From positions 80,059 to 144,058 of the forward strand of contig NZ_SGWZ01000004.1 of assembly GCF_004216755.1 (NCBI RefSeq): 64,000 nt of DNA, in the 5' to 3' direction. Positions 1-9,045 of the stretch are shown here, piece by piece; positions within the stretch are counted from its first letter, which is position 1; every line of letters begins with the position of its first letter. The translations under genes were made by a program, and so were the position numbers. The notes beneath the pieces were generated by a model. That model did no database searches. It was not told where the DNA came from and saw only the letters and a program-made list of their open reading frames with translations. Source of the stretch: Kerstersia gyiorum. GTDB lineage: Bacteria > Pseudomonadota > Gammaproteobacteria > Burkholderiales > Burkholderiaceae_B.

Positions 1-2383
1 TCGGGAAGTTACGCGTGCTGGTGGACATCACCGTTGCGCCTTCACGGACTTGAGCCTGGTTACCCATGCACAGCGAGCAGCCGGGCATTTCAGTGCGCGC
101 ACCCGCCGTGCCGAATACGCCGTAGTGGCCTTCTTCGGTCAGCTGGGCGGCATCCATCTTGGTGGGCGGGGCCACCCACAGCTTGACCGGGATATCACGC
201 TTGCCTTCCAGCAGCTTGGAGGCTGCACGGAAGTGGCCGATGTTGGTCATGCAGCTGCCGATGAACACTTCGTCGATGGTTGCGCCAGCAACGTCGGACA
301 GCGTCTTGACGTCGTCCGGGTCGTTCGGGCAGGCCACGATGGGTTCGTGGACATCGGCCAGGTCGATGTCGATGACGGCAGCGTATTCGGCGTCTGCATC
401 GGGCTCCAGCAGCTTGGGGTCGGCCAGCCAGGCTTCCATGGCCTTGATGCGGCGCGCCAGGCTGCGCTCGTCCTTGTAGCCATTGGCGATCATCCACTTC
501 AGCATCACGATGTTGCTGTTGATGTATTCGATGATCGGTTCCTTATTCAGGCGCACGGTGCAGCCTGCGGCGGAACGTTCGGCCGATGCGTCGGACAGTT
601 CGAATGCCTGTTCGACCTTCAGGTCGGGCAGGCCCTCGATTTCCAGGATGCGGCCGGAGAAGATGTTCTTCTTGCCTTGTTTGGCAACCGTCAGCAGGCC
701 TTGCTTGATGGCGTAGAGCGGAATGGCATTGACCAGGTCGCGCAGCGTGACGCCGGGTTGCATCTTGCCCTTGAAACGGACCAGGACCGATTCCGGCATG
801 TCCAGCGGCATGACGCCCGTGGCGGCGGCGAAGGCCACCAGGCCCGAACCAGCCGGGAAGCTGATGCCGATCGGGAAGCGGGTGTGCGAGTCACCGCCGG
901 TACCAACGGTATCCGGCAGCAGCATGCGGTTCAGCCAGGAGTGGATCACGCCGTCGCCGGGGCGCAGCGAGATGCCACCACGGGTGCTGATGAACTCGGG
1001 CAGCGTGTGGTGCGTCTTGACGTCCACAGGCTTGGGGTAGGCGGCGGTGTGGCAGAAGGACTGCATCACCAGGTCGGCCGAGAAGCCCAGGCAGGCCAGG
1101 TCTTTCAGCTCGTCGCGGGTCATGGGGCCGGTGGTATCCTGGCTGCCCACGGAGGTCATCTTGGGTTCGCAGTAGGTGCCCGGACGCACGCCCTGGCCTT
1201 CCGGCAGGCCGCAGGCGCGGCCGACCATCTTCTGGGCCAGCGAGAAACCCTTGCCGCTGTCGACGGGGTTTTGCGGCAGACGGAACAGCGTGGAGGGCGG
1301 CAGGCCCAGCACTTCGCGCGCCTTGGCGGTCAGGCCGCGGCCGATGATCAGCGGAATGCGGCCACCGGCGCGCACTTCGTCGAACAGCACATCCGACTTG
1401 ACCTTGAATTCGGCGATGACTTCGCCGTTCTTCAGGGCCTTGCCTTCATAGGGACGCAGTTCAACGACGTCGCCCATTTCCATTTGCGATACGTCGAGTT
1501 CGATCGGCAGAGCGCCGGCATCTTCCATGGTGTTGTAGAAGATGGGGGCGATCTTGCCGCCCAGACAGACGCCACCGAAGCGCTTGTTGGGAACGAAGGG
1601 AATGTCTTCGCCAGTGAACCACAGCACCGAGTTGGTGGCGGACTTGCGCGAGGAACCGGTACCAACCACGTCGCCGACGTAGGCGATGAGGTGACCCTTT
1701 TCTTGCAGGGATTCGAGGAACTTGACGGGGCCGACCTTGCCGGGCTCATCGGGTTCGATGCCGGGGCGCGGGTTCTTGAGCATGGCCAGCGCGTGCAGCG
1801 GGATGTCCGGGCGGCTCCAGGCGTCAGGCGCGGGCGACAGATCATCGGTATTAGTTTCGCCGGTCACCTTGAAAACGGTGATGGTCATGCTTTCCGGCAC
1901 TTCCGGGCGGCTGGTGAACCATTCGCCATCTGCCCAGCTTTGCAGCACGGCCTGGGCGTTGGCATTGCCCTTCTCGGCCTTCTCCTGGACATCATGGAAA
2001 GCGTCGAACATCAGCAGCGTTTTTTTCAGGCCTTCGGCTGCCAGGGTGCCGACTTCGGCGTCGTCCAGCAATTCGATCAGGGCGCTGATGTTGTAACCGC
2101 CGAGCATGGTGCCCAGCAGGCGGACCGCGTGGGCGCGGTCGATCAGCGGACACGATTCGCTGCCATGGGCCACGGCGGCCAGATAGGAGGCCTTGACCTT
2201 GGCGGCGTCATCCACGCCGGCCGGCACGCGATGCGTGATCAGGTCGAGCAGGAATTCTTCTTCGCCGGCGGGCGGATTCTTCAGCAATTCGATGACGCCG
2301 GCGGTTTGCTGGGCAGACAGCGGCAGCGGCGGGATGCCCAGGGCAGCGCGCTCGGCGACGTGTTGGCGGTAGGCTTCTAGCAT
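1..2383 (-). CDS. acnB: Aconitate hydratase B, 3' end cut by the window
   Basis: Aconitase B interconverts citrate and isocitrate in the citric acid cycle and can also act on 2-methylcitrate intermediates. The reading frame runs from ATG at 2383 (MLEAYRQHVAERAALG) to the window edge without a stop. About 794 codons are present of the roughly 860 usual for AcnB. The three cluster-ligand cysteines are all visible: one in FIGSCMTNIGHF and two in MPGCSLCMGNQ. The N-terminal HEAT-like domain, swivel domain (TGETNTDDLSPAP) and catalytic core appear in the AcnB order, not the AcnA order. The gene is divergent from tauA, and an operator shared with the nearby GntR gene lies 73-93 bp upstream of the start. 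Confidence 0.97.
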   Translation of the reverse strand, partial: MLEAYRQHVAERAALGIPPLPLSAQQTAGVIELLKNPPAGEEEFLLDLITHRVPAGVDDAAKVKASYLAAVAHGSESCPLIDRAHAVRLLGTMLGGYNISALIELLDDAEVGTLAAEGLKKTLLMFDAFHDVQEKAEKGNANAQAVLQSWADGEWFTSRPEVPESMTITVFKVTGETNTDDLSPAPDAWSRPDIPLHALAMLKNPRPGIEPDEPGKVGPVKFLESLQEKGHLIAYVGDVVGTGSSRKSATNSVLWFTGEDIPFVPNKRFGGVCLGGKIAPIFYNTMEDAGALPIELDVSQMEMGDVVELRPYEGKALKNGEVIAEFKVKSDVLFDEVRAGGRIPLIIGRGLTAKAREVLGLPPSTLFRLPQNPVDSGKGFSLAQKMVGRACGLPEGQGVRPGTYCEPKMTSVGSQDTTGPMTRDELKDLACLGFSADLVMQSFCHTAAYPKPVDVKTHHTLPEFISTRGGISLRPGDGVIHSWLNRMLLPDTVGTGGDSHTRFPIGISFPAGSGLVAFAAATGVMPLDMPESVLVRFKGKMQPGVTLRDLVNAIPLYAIKQGLLTVAKQGKKNIFSGRILEIEGLPDLKVEQAFELSDASAERSAAGCTVRLNKEPIIEYINSNIVMLKWMIANGYKDERSLARRIKAMEAWLADPKLLEPDADAEYAAVIDIDLADVHEPIVACPNDPDDVKTLSDVAGATIDEVFIGSCMTNIGHFRAASKLLEGKRDIPVKLWVAPPTKMDAAQLTEEGHYGVFGTAGARTEMPGCSLCMGNQAQVREGATVMSTSTRNFP

Positions 2384-2455
2384 GGTTTCAGACCTGCAAA
2401 AAAGGGACTCGGTTTAACCCCTTTATTGTAGGGCTATTCCATGGCAGGTGCAACA

Positions 2456-2476
2456 GTCTTATATAAGACATAAGAC
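2456..2476 (-). promoter_or_regulatory. Three-heptad operator upstream of acnB
   Basis: Read on the minus strand this is GTCTTAT-GTCTTAT-ATAAGAC: two direct heptads followed by an inverted one. The last two form a perfect 14-bp palindrome (2456-2469). The same arrangement with the same orientation to transcription occurs at 7186-7206 upstream of the GntR gene. It is probably the binding site of that regulator; this is inferred from the shared motif. Confidence 0.7.
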
Positions 2477-2643
2477 TGGTTCGCATTTGCGCAGCAGCCT
2501 TGAGGGCGCAGCCGGATGCGCCAGGGTTGGGGGGACAGGGATTTGCATATAGGGAATGAGTATTTCCTGTGCGTCGGTGCTGACGGTAAAAGATTCCGTA
2601 GCCTGCGCATGGCGCGGGCCGGAATTCAATCAAGAGGTGTTTC

Positions 2644-3702
2644 ATGTCCGGATTTCGCCGTTGGGTGTTGCCGCTGGCCGTGCTGGCCGGGTTTTCTGTC
2701 GTGGCGGGTGCCGCTTCGGCGCAGCAGAAGGAAGTCGTTATTGGCTATCAGGACATGATCGTGCCCTGGCGCTACGCCCAGGAAACCGGCGAACTGGAAG
2801 CCCGTACCGGCTATAAGGTGACCTATCGCAAGATTGGCAGTGGTGCCGAAGTGGTGCGGGCGCTGGCTTCTGGTGCCATCGACATCGGCGAGGCCGGTTC
2901 GGCACCTTTTGCGGCGGCACTGTCGCAGGGCGTGCCGCTCAAGATCTTCTGGGTGCTGACCAATATCAACGATGCCGAGGCGCTGGTGGCGCGCGAGGGC
3001 AGCGGTGTGCATTCCGTGGCAGATTTGCGCGGGCACACCATTGCCTTGCCGCATGCTTCCACCACGCACTTCCATACGCTGGTGGCGCTGGAGCAGGCCG
3101 GGGTGGTTGCCCGCGATGTACGCATCCTGAATCTGCGTCCGCCGGAAATTCAGGCTGCCTGGACACGCGGCGATATCGACGCGACTTTCATCTGGGACCC
3201 GGTGCTGCAGTCGGTCAAGCAGAATGGCAGTGTGCTGCTGACTTCCGGGCAATTGGCCGCCAGCACCGGCAAGGCGACGTTTGACGCCCTGGCGGTACGC
3301 GATGGTTTCGCCAGCAAGCATGATGCATTCCTGGCGCAATTCGTGCAGGTGCTGGCCGGGGCCGATGCCGACTACCGTGAGCATCGGGCGCAATGGACGC
3401 AGGATTCCGCGCCGGTAAGGGCCGTGGCGAAGTGGAGTGGCGCGACACCAGCAAGCGTTCCCGCCAGTCTCGCCTTGTATGCCTTCGTGCCTCCAGCGGA
3501 GCAAGCCACTGCGCAATGGCTGGGCGGCGGCAAGGATGGCGTGGTGGCCCGTTCGCTGGCCGCCACGGCTGCGTTCCTGAAAGAGCAGGGCACCATCGGT
3601 GCAGTCCTGCCGGATTACTCGACCGCTGTCGAACCGCGTTGGGTGGAGCAGGCCGCTACTGCGGCGCCTGCGCCTGTCGCAGCGGCACAGGCCCGGCCAT
3701 GA
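2644..3702 (+). CDS. tauA: Taurine-type ABC transporter, periplasmic binding protein
   Basis: The 352-residue protein has a clear Sec signal peptide (MSGFRRWVLPLAVLAGF, cleavage near ASAQQ). It follows the TauA pattern throughout: YRKIGSGAEVVRALASGAIDIGEAGSAP, PHASTTHFHTLVALEQ, and NLRPPEIQAAWTRGDIDATFIWDP. It should bind taurine or a related alkanesulfonate in the periplasm and deliver it to TauBC. An AGAGGTG ribosome site precedes the ATG. It overlaps tauB by ATGA. No tauD or tauXY oxidation gene is adjacent, so the fate of the sulfonate is not visible here. The C-terminal tail is rich in Ala and Pro. Confidence 0.9.
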   Translation: MSGFRRWVLPLAVLAGFSVVAGAASAQQKEVVIGYQDMIVPWRYAQETGELEARTGYKVTYRKIGSGAEVVRALASGAIDIGEAGSAPFAAALSQGVPLKIFWVLTNINDAEALVAREGSGVHSVADLRGHTIALPHASTTHFHTLVALEQAGVVARDVRILNLRPPEIQAAWTRGDIDATFIWDPVLQSVKQNGSVLLTSGQLAASTGKATFDALAVRDGFASKHDAFLAQFVQVLAGADADYREHRAQWTQDSAPVRAVAKWSGATPASVPASLALYAFVPPAEQATAQWLGGGKDGVVARSLAATAAFLKEQGTIGAVLPDYSTAVEPRWVEQAATAAPAPVAAAQARP

Positions 3703-4901
3703 CGGGCACGGCAAGCCGCAGCCTGTTGCGCTGGTTGCGCAGGCCGGTGACGCCCGTGTCTGCGGCCAGCCTGCTGGCCGGGGCGCAGGTGGGGTCGCCT
3801 GACGGCAGCCCGGCGCCAGCGCCAGGTGCGGTAGCCGCCCAGGCGGCCACCCCGGTCGCTGCGCATGCGACCGGGGTGCTTGCTGCTGCCAGCAACGCGG
3901 CGCCGTCCTCGGTCGGGCGTGGCGGCGGCAGCCTGTCCTTGCGGCAGGTATCGGTGCGCTATGCCGGCCATGGCAATGATGGCAAAAGCCTGGCCTTGCA
4001 CCAGCTGGATCTCGATATTGCGCCGGGGGAGTTCGTCGTGGCGCTGGGCGCATCCGGTTGCGGCAAGACTTCCCTGTTGAATGTGATTGCAGGCTTTACC
4101 GGCGTGTCGGCGGGACAGGTCCTGCATGATGGCCGTCCGGTGCGGGGGCCCGACGCCTCGCGTGGCGTGGTATTCCAGAAGCATGCGCTGTTGCCTTGGC
4201 TTTCTGCGCTGGAGAATGTCATGCTAGGGCCGCGCCTGCGAGGTGTCTCGCGCGCGGTGAGTCGGGCGCAGGCAATGGAGTACCTGGCGCGGGTCGGGTT
4301 GGCCGGCCAGGAAGCGGCCAGGGTATGGCAGTTGTCCGGGGGCATGCAGCAGCGAGTGGGCATTGCGCGGGCGCTGGCCAGTGATCCGGATGTGCTGCTG
4401 CTGGATGAACCCATGGGTGCACTGGACGCTTTTACCCGGGAATCCATCCAGGCGCTGCTACTGGACCTCTGGTCACGTACGGGCAAGACAATTCTGCTGA
4501 TTACCCATGATGTCGAGGAAGCGCTGTTTCTGGCCAGCCGGCTGATTGTCATGGCGCCGTCGCCCGGCCGGGTGGTGGGGGAGCGGCAGTTGTTCTTCGG
4601 ACGACGCTATCTGGCTGGGGATGCGCCGCGGGCGGTCAAGTCGGCAGCGGGTTTCATCGCCGAGCGCGAGCGTCTGCTGGCATGGATTGCCGAGCTGGGG
4701 GCAGGTGAGGCCGGTGCGGCTGTGCCACTGGCGGAGGAAGGACTGGCGCATGGCCGCGGAGCGGCAAGCGGTGTCAATGGCGCGGGCAGGCGGGGCTTCG
4801 TGGACGTGGCGGCAGCGCCTGTGCAGCAGGATGCGTTGGCCGGCTATGTGCTGGAAGAGCGCAGCAGTGAGGCGGCCGGTCTGCGGCCGATGCGCGCATG
4901 A
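3699..4901 (+). CDS. tauB: Taurine-type ABC transporter ATPase with long terminal extensions
   Basis: This is the cytoplasmic ATPase of the tau importer. The ABC core begins near residue 78 (SLSLRQVSVRYAG). It contains Walker A GASGCGKT (117-124), the Q-loop in GVVFQKHALLPWL, signature LSGGMQQR, Walker B VLLLDEP and the switch His in ITHDVEE. The start is the ATG overlapping the tauA stop (ATGA). At 400 residues it is far longer than the roughly 255 of E. coli TauB. There is an Ala/Pro/Gly-rich N-terminal extension of about 77 residues and a C-terminal extension after the usual end. A later start would remove the first extension, but no good ribosome site is seen there. Confidence 0.88.
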   Translation: MTGTASRSLLRWLRRPVTPVSAASLLAGAQVGSPDGSPAPAPGAVAAQAATPVAAHATGVLAAASNAAPSSVGRGGGSLSLRQVSVRYAGHGNDGKSLALHQLDLDIAPGEFVVALGASGCGKTSLLNVIAGFTGVSAGQVLHDGRPVRGPDASRGVVFQKHALLPWLSALENVMLGPRLRGVSRAVSRAQAMEYLARVGLAGQEAARVWQLSGGMQQRVGIARALASDPDVLLLDEPMGALDAFTRESIQALLLDLWSRTGKTILLITHDVEEALFLASRLIVMAPSPGRVVGERQLFFGRRYLAGDAPRAVKSAAGFIAERERLLAWIAELGAGEAGAAVPLAEEGLAHGRGAASGVNGAGRRGFVDVAAAPVQQDALAGYVLEERSSEAAGLRPMRA

Positions 4902-5743
4902 CGGGGCCGCAGCAAACGGTGGGCAGGCCTGAGCAGTCAGGCCTGCCGGTGGTTGCTCAGTACCGTGTGCCGGGTGATGGCAACAGCCGCTGGATCAGCC
5001 TGGTTTGTGTCGTGGCCTTGCTGTCATTGTGGTGGCTGGCGACGCATCAGGGCTGGCTGCCGCCCTTGTTTCTGCCGGCGCCGGAAGCGGTGTGGACGGC
5101 GCTCGGGAATGCCTGGTTCGGCGACATCCAGGGCGGCGAGCCCCTGCTTGAACACCTGAAGTGGAGTGTGATCCGCGTGTTCGGCGCTTTCGCGCTAGCA
5201 GTGGTCACGGCCGTGCCCGTAGGTATTGCAATGGGTGTCAGCCGCATTGCACGCGGTATCTTCGATCCGCCCATCGAGTTCTATCGGCCTTTGCCGCCGT
5301 TGGCCTATTTGCCGCTGATAGTCATCTGGTTTGGCATCGACGAAATGGCCAAGCTTGTGCTGATCTGGCTGGCCTGCTTTGCCCCGATCGCGCTGGCGGC
5401 CAGAGCGGGGGTGCGCAGCGCCAGCGTGGAGCAGATCAATGCCGTGCTGTCATTGGGAGCGAGCCGCTGGCAACTGATATGGCATGTGATCCTGCCGGCA
5501 GCGTTGCCCGATATCCTGGTGGGCCTGCGCATTGCTGTCGGATTCGGCTGGACGACACTGGTGGCGGCGGAAATGGTTGCTGCCAGCGTAGGCCTGGGGC
5601 AAATGGTCCTGAATGCATCCAGCTTCCTGCGTACCGATATCGTGGTGATGGGTATTCTGGTGATTGCGTTGGTGGCCTGGACCGTCGATTTGCTGATGCG
5701 CGGCCTCGAGCGAGTGCTGGTGCCCTGGCGCGGCAAGGCGTGA
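4898..5743 (+). CDS. tauC: Taurine-type ABC transporter permease
   Basis: The 281-residue inner-membrane permease belongs to the BPD/SsuC-TauC family. After a cytoplasmic N-terminus, hydrophobic segments begin at about residue 30 (ISLVCVVALLSLWWL). The conserved EAA loop is visible as SVEQINAVLSLGASRWQLIWHVILPAALPDILVGLRI. It starts at the ATG that overlaps the tauB stop, giving tight translational coupling within tauABC. It partners TauA and TauB for sulfonate uptake. The operon converges on mdh. Confidence 0.92.
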   Translation: MTGPQQTVGRPEQSGLPVVAQYRVPGDGNSRWISLVCVVALLSLWWLATHQGWLPPLFLPAPEAVWTALGNAWFGDIQGGEPLLEHLKWSVIRVFGAFALAVVTAVPVGIAMGVSRIARGIFDPPIEFYRPLPPLAYLPLIVIWFGIDEMAKLVLIWLACFAPIALAARAGVRSASVEQINAVLSLGASRWQLIWHVILPAALPDILVGLRIAVGFGWTTLVAAEMVAASVGLGQMVLNASSFLRTDIVVMGILVIALVAWTVDLLMRGLERVLVPWRGKA

Positions 5744-5784
5744 TTCCAGCCGGACGGGCGGCGGGAAGGGGCGGCTGTTGCCCA

Positions 5785-5820
5785 GAAAAAATGCCCTGCA
5801 CCATCAATGGTGCAGGGCAT
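5785..5820 (-). terminator. Intrinsic terminator of mdh, between convergent tauC and mdh
   Basis: A perfect 14-bp inverted repeat (ATGCCCTGCACCAT, a 2-base gap, then its complement at 5807-5820) is followed on the minus strand by a run of Ts (5785-5790). On the plus strand there is no T-run, so it mainly terminates mdh, though the hairpin can stabilise the tau mRNA end too. Confidence 0.85.
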
Positions 5821-5865
5821 TCTGCATGACGGCCCCGCTGGCAGTGCAGCGGGGCGGGCCAGGAT

Positions 5866-6852
5866 TTACAGCAGGTCCTTGACGCCGTCGCGCTCTTCGA
5901 GCAGCTCTTTCAGCGTGAAGTCCAGGCGTTCGCGCGAGAATGCGTCGATTTCCAGGCCTTCGACGCGCTTGTACTCGCCGTTTTCGGTGGTCACCGGCAC
6001 GCCGTAGATGATGCCTTCCGGAATGCCATAGGAGCCGTCCGAGGGCACGCCCATCGTGACCCACTTGCCGTTGCTGCCCAGCACCCAGTCACGGATGTGG
6101 TCGATGGCGGCGTTGGCGGCCGAGGCAGCCGACGACAAGCCACGGGCCTGGATGATGGCGGCACCGCGCTTGCCCACGGTGGGGATGAAGTCGTCGCGGT
6201 TCCAGGCGTCATCGTTGATGAGGTCTTTCAGGCTCTTGCCGTTGACGGTCGCGAAGCGGAAGTCGGGGTACATCGTGGGCGAGTGGTTGCCCCACACGAC
6301 CAGGTTCTCGATGTCGGCGACGGCCACGTTGGCCTTGGCCGCCAGTTGCGTCAGGGCACGGTTGTGGTCCAGGCGCAGCATGGCGGTGAAGTTCTTCGCG
6401 GGCAGGTCCGGCGCGGATTGTTGGGCGATGTAGGCATTGGTGTTGGCAGGGTTGCCGACGACCAGGACCTTGACGTCGCGGCTGGCCACGTCGTTCAGCG
6501 CCTTGCCTTGTTCCGTGAAGATCTTGGCGTTAACGTTCAGCAGGTCCTTGCGTTCCATGCCGGGGCCGCGGGGGCGGGCGCCCACGAGCAGAGCGATGTC
6601 GGCATCCTTGAAGGCTTCGCGAGGATCGCTGTGCGCGGTGATGGCTTGCACCAGCGGGAACGCGCAGTCGTCCAGTTCCATGATGACGCCCTTGAGCGCC
6701 TGTTGGGCCTTTTCGTCAGGGATTTCCAGCAGTTGCAGGATGACAGGCTGGTCTTTACCCAGCATTTCACCCGAAGCAATGCGGAACAGCAGCGCGTAGC
6801 CGATCTGGCCGGCGGCGCCGGTGACGGCAACACGTTTTGCAGGCTTGGACAT
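5866..6852 (-). CDS. mdh: Malate dehydrogenase
   Basis: NAD-dependent malate dehydrogenase oxidises malate to oxaloacetate in the cytoplasm. The 328-residue protein has the Rossmann motif GAAGQIGYALLFRIA near the N-terminus. It has the substrate-binding arginines in GARPRGPGMERKDLL and the catalytic His in WGNHSPTMYPD. This is the longer MDH type of Burkholderiales and actinobacteria rather than the shorter enteric type. It is transcribed divergently from the GntR gene, with 474 bp between them, and ends at a strong terminator. Confidence 0.97.
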   Translation of the reverse strand: MSKPAKRVAVTGAAGQIGYALLFRIASGEMLGKDQPVILQLLEIPDEKAQQALKGVIMELDDCAFPLVQAITAHSDPREAFKDADIALLVGARPRGPGMERKDLLNVNAKIFTEQGKALNDVASRDVKVLVVGNPANTNAYIAQQSAPDLPAKNFTAMLRLDHNRALTQLAAKANVAVADIENLVVWGNHSPTMYPDFRFATVNGKSLKDLINDDAWNRDDFIPTVGKRGAAIIQARGLSSAASAANAAIDHIRDWVLGSNGKWVTMGVPSDGSYGIPEGIIYGVPVTTENGEYKRVEGLEIDAFSRERLDFTLKELLEERDGVKDLL

Positions 6853-7326
6853 TCTTCAATCTCCGTAGGTCTTGGTAATGGCGCCGGACGAGATGTCCGG
6901 CGGTTTGCATGATGTTCGGGCGCGACGATCGCCTGTGGCGGGCAAGCGGGCAGCAGGCACCATGATGGTGCGCACATCATGCCGCAGCGCCGCAAATATT
7001 AAACCTTCAATGGCGATGTTGCTATGAGACCGACACTGATTTTCATCAATTCCAGATGGAATTCCATTTCAACGATGAATTAATTCTCATTGACTGGATT
7101 CTGTTGTATTTCCATCTATTGAATTTTCAGATTCGTGAAAGGTTCATTAAAAATCTTAGAGCAAAAATCCAACGAGCGTCAAACGATCTTATATCTTATA
7201 TAAGACAAAAGAGTGCTGGATTTATGCACGATTCGTATGCGACAATTGGCCCCGTTTCCGATTCTTTCCTACCGGCAGGTTCCGGCAAGCGGCCAGTCCG
7301 CAGCCGGGCCCATGGTTTCGTGCTTT
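6853..7326. promoter_or_regulatory. mdh / gntR divergent control region
   Basis: This 474-bp gene-free stretch is AT-rich from about 7000. It contains a 16-bp inverted repeat, AATTCCA-GA-TGGAATT, at 7048-7063, overlapped by GGAATTCC. Near the GntR start it holds the three-heptad box at 7186-7206. I see no convincing coding frame. No copy of the heptad box lies on the mdh-proximal side. Confidence 0.55.
7186..7206 (+). promoter_or_regulatory. Three-heptad operator upstream of the GntR gene
   Basis: The sequence is ATCTTAT-ATCTTAT-ATAAGAC. The last two heptads form the same palindrome core (TCTTATATAAGA) as at acnB. The box is 120 bp upstream of the proposed GntR start. This suggests autoregulation by the GntR product. 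Confidence 0.68.
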
Positions 7327-8133
7327 ATGTCTGAAATACCTGGCGAATCTTCTTCAGCGCGACCGCGGGCGGCGACGCGCCAGGTGGTGCGTGCGGCAGG
7401 TGCCGGCGCCGGCGGCGCGGCATTCAGTCCGCTGTACCGGCAGATCAAGGCATTGATCGTCGACAGCCTGGAGCGCGGCGAATGGAAGCCCGGTGAATCC
7501 ATTCCCAGTGAAATGGAACTGGCGGCGCGTTTCCACGTGAGCCAGGGCACCGTGCGCAAGGCAATCGACGAACTTGCCGCCGAACATCTGCTGATGCGGC
7601 GGCAGGGCAAGGGCACGTTCGTCGCCACCCACAGCGAGCCGCGCACCCGCTATCGTTTCCTGCGCCTGGCCAGTGACGACGTCACGGATAGCGGTGGTGC
7701 CCAGAGCCGTTTCATCGACTGCCGGCGGGCGCGTGCCAGCGCCGATATCGCCAAGGTACTGGCGCTGCGTACCGGCGATCCTGTCATTACGATCCGGCGC
7801 GTGCTGTCCTTCGATGGCGAACCTACCGTGATTGACGACATCTGCCTGCCTGGCGGTCCGTTCCGCCGCCTGACGGCGGAGCTGCTGGCCGGCTACCGCG
7901 GCCCGCTCTATGCCTTGTTTGAATCGGAATTCGGCATCAGCATGGTGCGTGCCGACGAGAAACTAAAAGCGGTGGCTGCCACCGAAGAAGATGCGACTTT
8001 GCTGAGTGTGCAGGCGGGGTCCCCATTGCTGCAGGTGGAGCGGGTTTCCTATACGTATGGCGATCGTCCCATGGAATACAGAAGGGGTTTATACATCACG
8101 GAGCGTTACTACTATCGCAACAGTTTGAAGTGA
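7327..8133 (+). CDS. GntR/HutC-family regulator, probable citric-acid-cycle regulator
   Basis: This is a 268-residue transcription factor. The N-terminal winged helix is PLYRQIKALIVDSLERGEWKPGESIPSEMELAARFHVSQGTVRKAIDELAAEHLLMRRQGKGTFV. The C-terminal UTRA ligand-binding domain ends with the typical PMEYRRGLYITERYYYRNSL. The chosen start is ATG 7327 (MSEIPGES); ATG 7312 is an alternative and neither has a strong ribosome site. It sits between mdh and the sdh-gltA operon. Its promoter and that of acnB share a palindromic box. The ligand is unknown; a cycle intermediate is the obvious inference. Confidence 0.88.
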   Translation: MSEIPGESSSARPRAATRQVVRAAGAGAGGAAFSPLYRQIKALIVDSLERGEWKPGESIPSEMELAARFHVSQGTVRKAIDELAAEHLLMRRQGKGTFVATHSEPRTRYRFLRLASDDVTDSGGAQSRFIDCRRARASADIAKVLALRTGDPVITIRRVLSFDGEPTVIDDICLPGGPFRRLTAELLAGYRGPLYALFESEFGISMVRADEKLKAVAATEEDATLLSVQAGSPLLQVERVSYTYGDRPMEYRRGLYITERYYYRNSLK

Positions 8134-8239
8134 ATCCGGTGTAACATACTGCTGCCCGCGTTTTGTGATGATTTGAAACCCCAACTGACATAAGCGAAAA
8201 TAGCGCGTTTGCCTAATTTTTTTAGAAACGAGGCTGTCC

Positions 8240-8659
8240 ATGAGTGATTCCATAACCAAGCCGCGTCCCACTTACAAAAACGTAGGTGTGCCGCAACTCC
8301 TTGTCTATCTTCGGCATATGCCGGCGCCGGGCAAGTTATCCATCCTGCATCGCGCCAGCGGCGTGATTCTTTTCCTCTGTCTTCCGTTGGTGATCCTGCC
8401 TCTGTTCGCCAAGAGTGTCGGTTCCGAGGCAAGCTACGCGTCCATCGCGGAAATCGCCGGCAATCCGCTGGTGAAACTCGTGCTGTTGGCCATTATCTGG
8501 GGCTACCTGCACCATTTCTGTGCTGGCATCCGCTTCCTGCTGCTCGACCTGCACATTGGTGTCGAGAAGGTTGCGGCCCGCAAGAGCGCGACCACTTCGC
8601 TGGTCATCAGCCTGATCCTGACCGTCATCCTCGGCCTGAAACTTTTCGGAGCATGGTAA
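8240..8659 (+). CDS. sdhC: Succinate dehydrogenase cytochrome b556 subunit
   Basis: The 139-residue membrane anchor of complex II has three hydrophobic helices. The conserved SILHRASGVILF motif contributes to the quinone site. The haem-ligand His lies in the region of YLHHFCAGIRFLLLD. The ATG is preceded by a GAGG ribosome site. It is the first gene of sdhCDAB-sdhE-gltA; its TAA overlaps the sdhD start by one base. Confidence 0.95.
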   Translation: MSDSITKPRPTYKNVGVPQLLVYLRHMPAPGKLSILHRASGVILFLCLPLVILPLFAKSVGSEASYASIAEIAGNPLVKLVLLAIIWGYLHHFCAGIRFLLLDLHIGVEKVAARKSATTSLVISLILTVILGLKLFGAW

Positions 8660-9042
8660 TGGGAGCCCCTGATAACATCGGCCCGCGTCGCCTGGTCGTC
8701 GGCGCACACTATGGCGTGAAGGATTTCATCGCACAGCGCCTGACCGCAATCATTCTCGCCACCTATACGCTGGTGTTGCTGATCGGCATCCTCGTGATGC
8801 CCGAATTCAACTACGCCAACTGGAAGGCATTGTTCACGTTCCATGTCTTCGCCCTGCCTGTGGGCCAGATCCTGGCCACTCTCGCATTCATTTCGCTGGC
8901 CTGGCACGCCTGGATCGGCGTTCGCGATATCTGGATGGACTACGTGCGCGCCGTCAGCGTGCGTCTGTTGCTGCACACCCTGACGATTCTGTGGCTGGTT
9001 GGTTCGGTCGCTTATTTCGCACAAATCCTTTGGAGCCTGTAA
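8659..9042 (+). CDS. sdhD: Succinate dehydrogenase membrane anchor subunit
   Basis: This 127-residue, three-helix membrane subunit carries GVKDFIAQRLTAIILATYTL and the haem/quinone-proximal HAWIGVRDIWMDYV typical of SdhD. I place the start at ATG 8659, overlapping the sdhC stop (TAATG) with GGAG seven bases upstream. An in-frame ATG at 8653 is too close to that ribosome site. With SdhC it anchors SdhAB and passes electrons to ubiquinone. Confidence 0.94.
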   Translation: MGAPDNIGPRRLVVGAHYGVKDFIAQRLTAIILATYTLVLLIGILVMPEFNYANWKALFTFHVFALPVGQILATLAFISLAWHAWIGVRDIWMDYVRAVSVRLLLHTLTILWLVGSVAYFAQILWSL

Positions 9043-9045
9043 GCC

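Noticed and set aside
50..2380. A 776-codon open frame on the plus strand opposite acnB
   Set aside because: It is the antisense shadow of aconitase B; high GC content removes stops from this frame and the product resembles no protein.
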